Program-made: the position numbers and the translations under genes
The notes under the pieces: generated by a model
Seen by the model: the letters and a program-made list of their open reading frames with translations, nothing else
What the model was told of the DNA's origin: nothing
The model's database searches: none
Assembly (NCBI RefSeq): GCF_950295315.1
Contig: NC_080168.1
Coordinates: forward strand, 1,295,073-1,359,072
Source of the DNA: Erinaceus europaeus
Lineage: Eukaryota > Chordata > Mammalia > Eulipotyphla > Erinaceidae
DNA length: 64,000 nt
Reading direction: 5' to 3'
Part shown: positions 9,659 to 64,000 of the stretch, piece after piece
How the letters are laid out: each line of letters opens with the position of its first letter
Position numbering within the stretch: the stretch's first letter is position 1

Positions 9659-10164
9659 CAGAGAGGACGCTGGGAAGAACACAGGGTACAGAGCCTAGAA
9701 CCGAAGTGGGGAGGTGGGGACAAGCCGGTCACGTCAGGGGCTCACGGGGTGGGTACCATACTACCACGTATGTACAAGCCACAGGGAAGGACTGCTGGGG
9801 GAGTCTGGCCACAGACAGGACGCGCCTTCTGGGGTCCCACGGTGGGGAGGGGGTGACAGAGGACCACAGCCAGCCAGCCACCCACACCTTCACAGTAGCA
9901 ACATTCAGGGCTCCTGCAGGGAGTGCTAGGGGCGGGGTGCTGGGTCCATCAATGTGTGTCCAGGGATGTGTGCAGGTGTGGTGCACCTGTGCGTGTGTGT
10001 GGCCTGTCAGCCTTTTGTGGTGAGCAGGTGCTCACAGCACGGAAACCCTAGACCTCCCCAGAGCCTGGGCTGCGGCCATGCCTCTAGGACCAGCCACCTG
10101 CCCTGGGGTCACAGAGGAAGAAGCCCAGGACCCGGGAGGGGACAGCCCTCTCCTGAGGGCCTAG

Positions 10165-10170
10165 AATAAA
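10165..10170 (+). promoter_or_regulatory. Plus-strand AATAAA inside the KIF1A 3' region
   Basis: CTAGAATAAAGCAATG reads as a poly(A) signal on the strand opposite KIF1A, 1.7 kb past the AQP12 stop. It could end a longer AQP12 transcript or an antisense RNA, or be chance. Confidence 0.3.
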
Positions 10171-11288
10171 GCAATGCTTTTCCAGATTCTTCTCTCCTAT
10201 CTCCTCTGCCTGACCTCTGCTCTCCACCATTTGGGGTCCTGGGGGGAGGCCCCAGACCAGCCTGTATCATCAAGGGGGAGACTGAGTCCCAGACTGCGAG
10301 GTGACTCATGCTGACTGATGTGGAGGCAGGGTTTGGGGGACACGTGGAGTCCTCACTCCTGACTGGTGACCTCTCTTTCCTGGGGAGCAGACTTGCCAGC
10401 AAGACATGGCTCCAGGGCCCCCCATGGCTGTGGAGGGGCCTGAACTTGGGATGCTGCCCAGGAAGCTGTGGGCCCCAGGCAGGTGCTCTGAGGTTGGCTG
10501 GCCTCAGTCCCTTGTATCTGCAGGCCAGCTCTAGGCTGGCTGGCCAGAGTGACCTGCAAGCTGTCTCTGGGGTCACTGTGCATCTCCCCCCAGTCTCCTG
10601 GGAAATCCCATGCACCTCCAGTCCCTTTGGGGGCTCCGGACCCCTGTCTCACTCCCCCCGCCCATACACCAAGGCCAGTGGATGGCGCTGCTAAGTGAGC
10701 AGGGCTGTGCTTCAGTGCGGCTCCTGGGACCTGACGTGGGGCTGGGACGCGGAGTGAGGGCGGCCTCAGGTCCCAGAACCTGAGACCAGGTGTGATGGGG
10801 CAGGTGTGACGGGCAGGTGTGGCAGGCCGTGTCTGACCATTTGCATGTCTGACCCTCAGCAAAGCCCCACACAGCCTCCAAGTCCTCCCCTCCCCCAGGG
10901 ACAAGCTCGTCCCCAGGCCTGTCCACACCTGTCCTCACACTGGTCTCTGTCTGGCCCTGTGGGCCTTGGCCGGCATGGGGACAACTGGGAAGGGTCTGAG
11001 TCGGGGTCTCTGCAGGGGTTAGAAATAAATACGCGTAGATACAGGGCTGGGTGTTAATTCCAGGGGTGTCTCTGCTCACTAGCTAAGGAGTAGGAGTTAC
11101 AGATCCATCTACACTTAAAAAAATAGCCACACAGGGGGTATGTCCTCTGACTTGGCCCCTGCCCCCAGGTGAGTCCCCAGGACATGCTCTGAAGGAAGAC
11201 AGGTCAGGTGGTGTCCCCTGGCCTCCTGGCCCCGAGTCTCCAGGGAGGGGCCGGGGACCGGTGGCCTGCGGACTCAGGTGGTTAGGGC

Positions 11289-64000
<52,712 letters not shown>

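Larger units (their letters stand above)
9630..11288 (-). other. KIF1A: KIF1A 3'UTR (probable)
   Basis: Downstream of the KIF1A stop the minus strand runs without an obvious splice donor. It passes an AT-rich island near 11030-11045 and a T-run at 11116-11122. It probably ends shortly after an AGTAAA hexamer (9653-9658) followed by TTCTGTGTG. The end position is inferred only from that signal. Confidence 0.5.

Overview
The window is mammalian nuclear DNA, most likely from a hedgehog (Erinaceidae). Many copies of a tRNA-derived SINE typical of that family (clear examples at 21101, 25090, 36219, 38876 and 57600) are scattered through it. All genes are intron-split with GT-AG junctions, and the gene content matches mammalian 2q37.3, a GC-rich, near-telomeric region full of minisatellites.

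Layout: (1) 1-2200 holds simple repeats and SINEs. (2) 2210-4099 (+) holds the two 3' coding exons of a galactose-3-O-sulfotransferase family gene; its stop codon lies inside a SINE. (3) 4958-5670 is a 27-bp minisatellite just upstream of AQP12. (4) 5951-8457 (+) is a complete three-exon AQP12 gene (307 aa). (5) 8458 to about 11288 is the tail-to-tail interval between AQP12 and KIF1A, including the probable KIF1A 3'UTR. (6) 11289-62808 (-) is the entire coding region of KIF1A, the axonal kinesin-3 motor. I reconstruct 47 coding exons (5271 nt, 1756 aa) that stay in frame from ATG to stop. They include an 18-nt microexon next to the K-loop and a 207-nt cassette exon. (7) 62877-64000 is KIF1A intron 1; the non-coding first exon and promoter lie beyond the window.

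The genes are not functionally linked. AQP12 is an intracellular, pancreas-type unorthodox aquaporin, the Gal3ST is a Golgi sulfotransferase, and KIF1A carries synaptic-vesicle precursors and dense-core vesicles along axons.

The most striking non-genic feature is how many KIF1A introns consist largely of minisatellites. Several begin at, or copy, the 5' splice site of the exon before them (exons 2, 23, 37 and 41; also abutting exons 15, 21 and 44), so those introns carry arrays of splice-donor-like sequences. Other points of note are a 415-bp solo LTR with an embedded tRNA-Gly 5'-half, a GC-AG intron in the motor domain, and a pure C-tract serving as the last polypyrimidine tract.

KIF1A exon numbers follow a count in which the ATG exon is exon 2. 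Coordinates come from reading splice sites by eye and checking that every exon length fits the reading phase.
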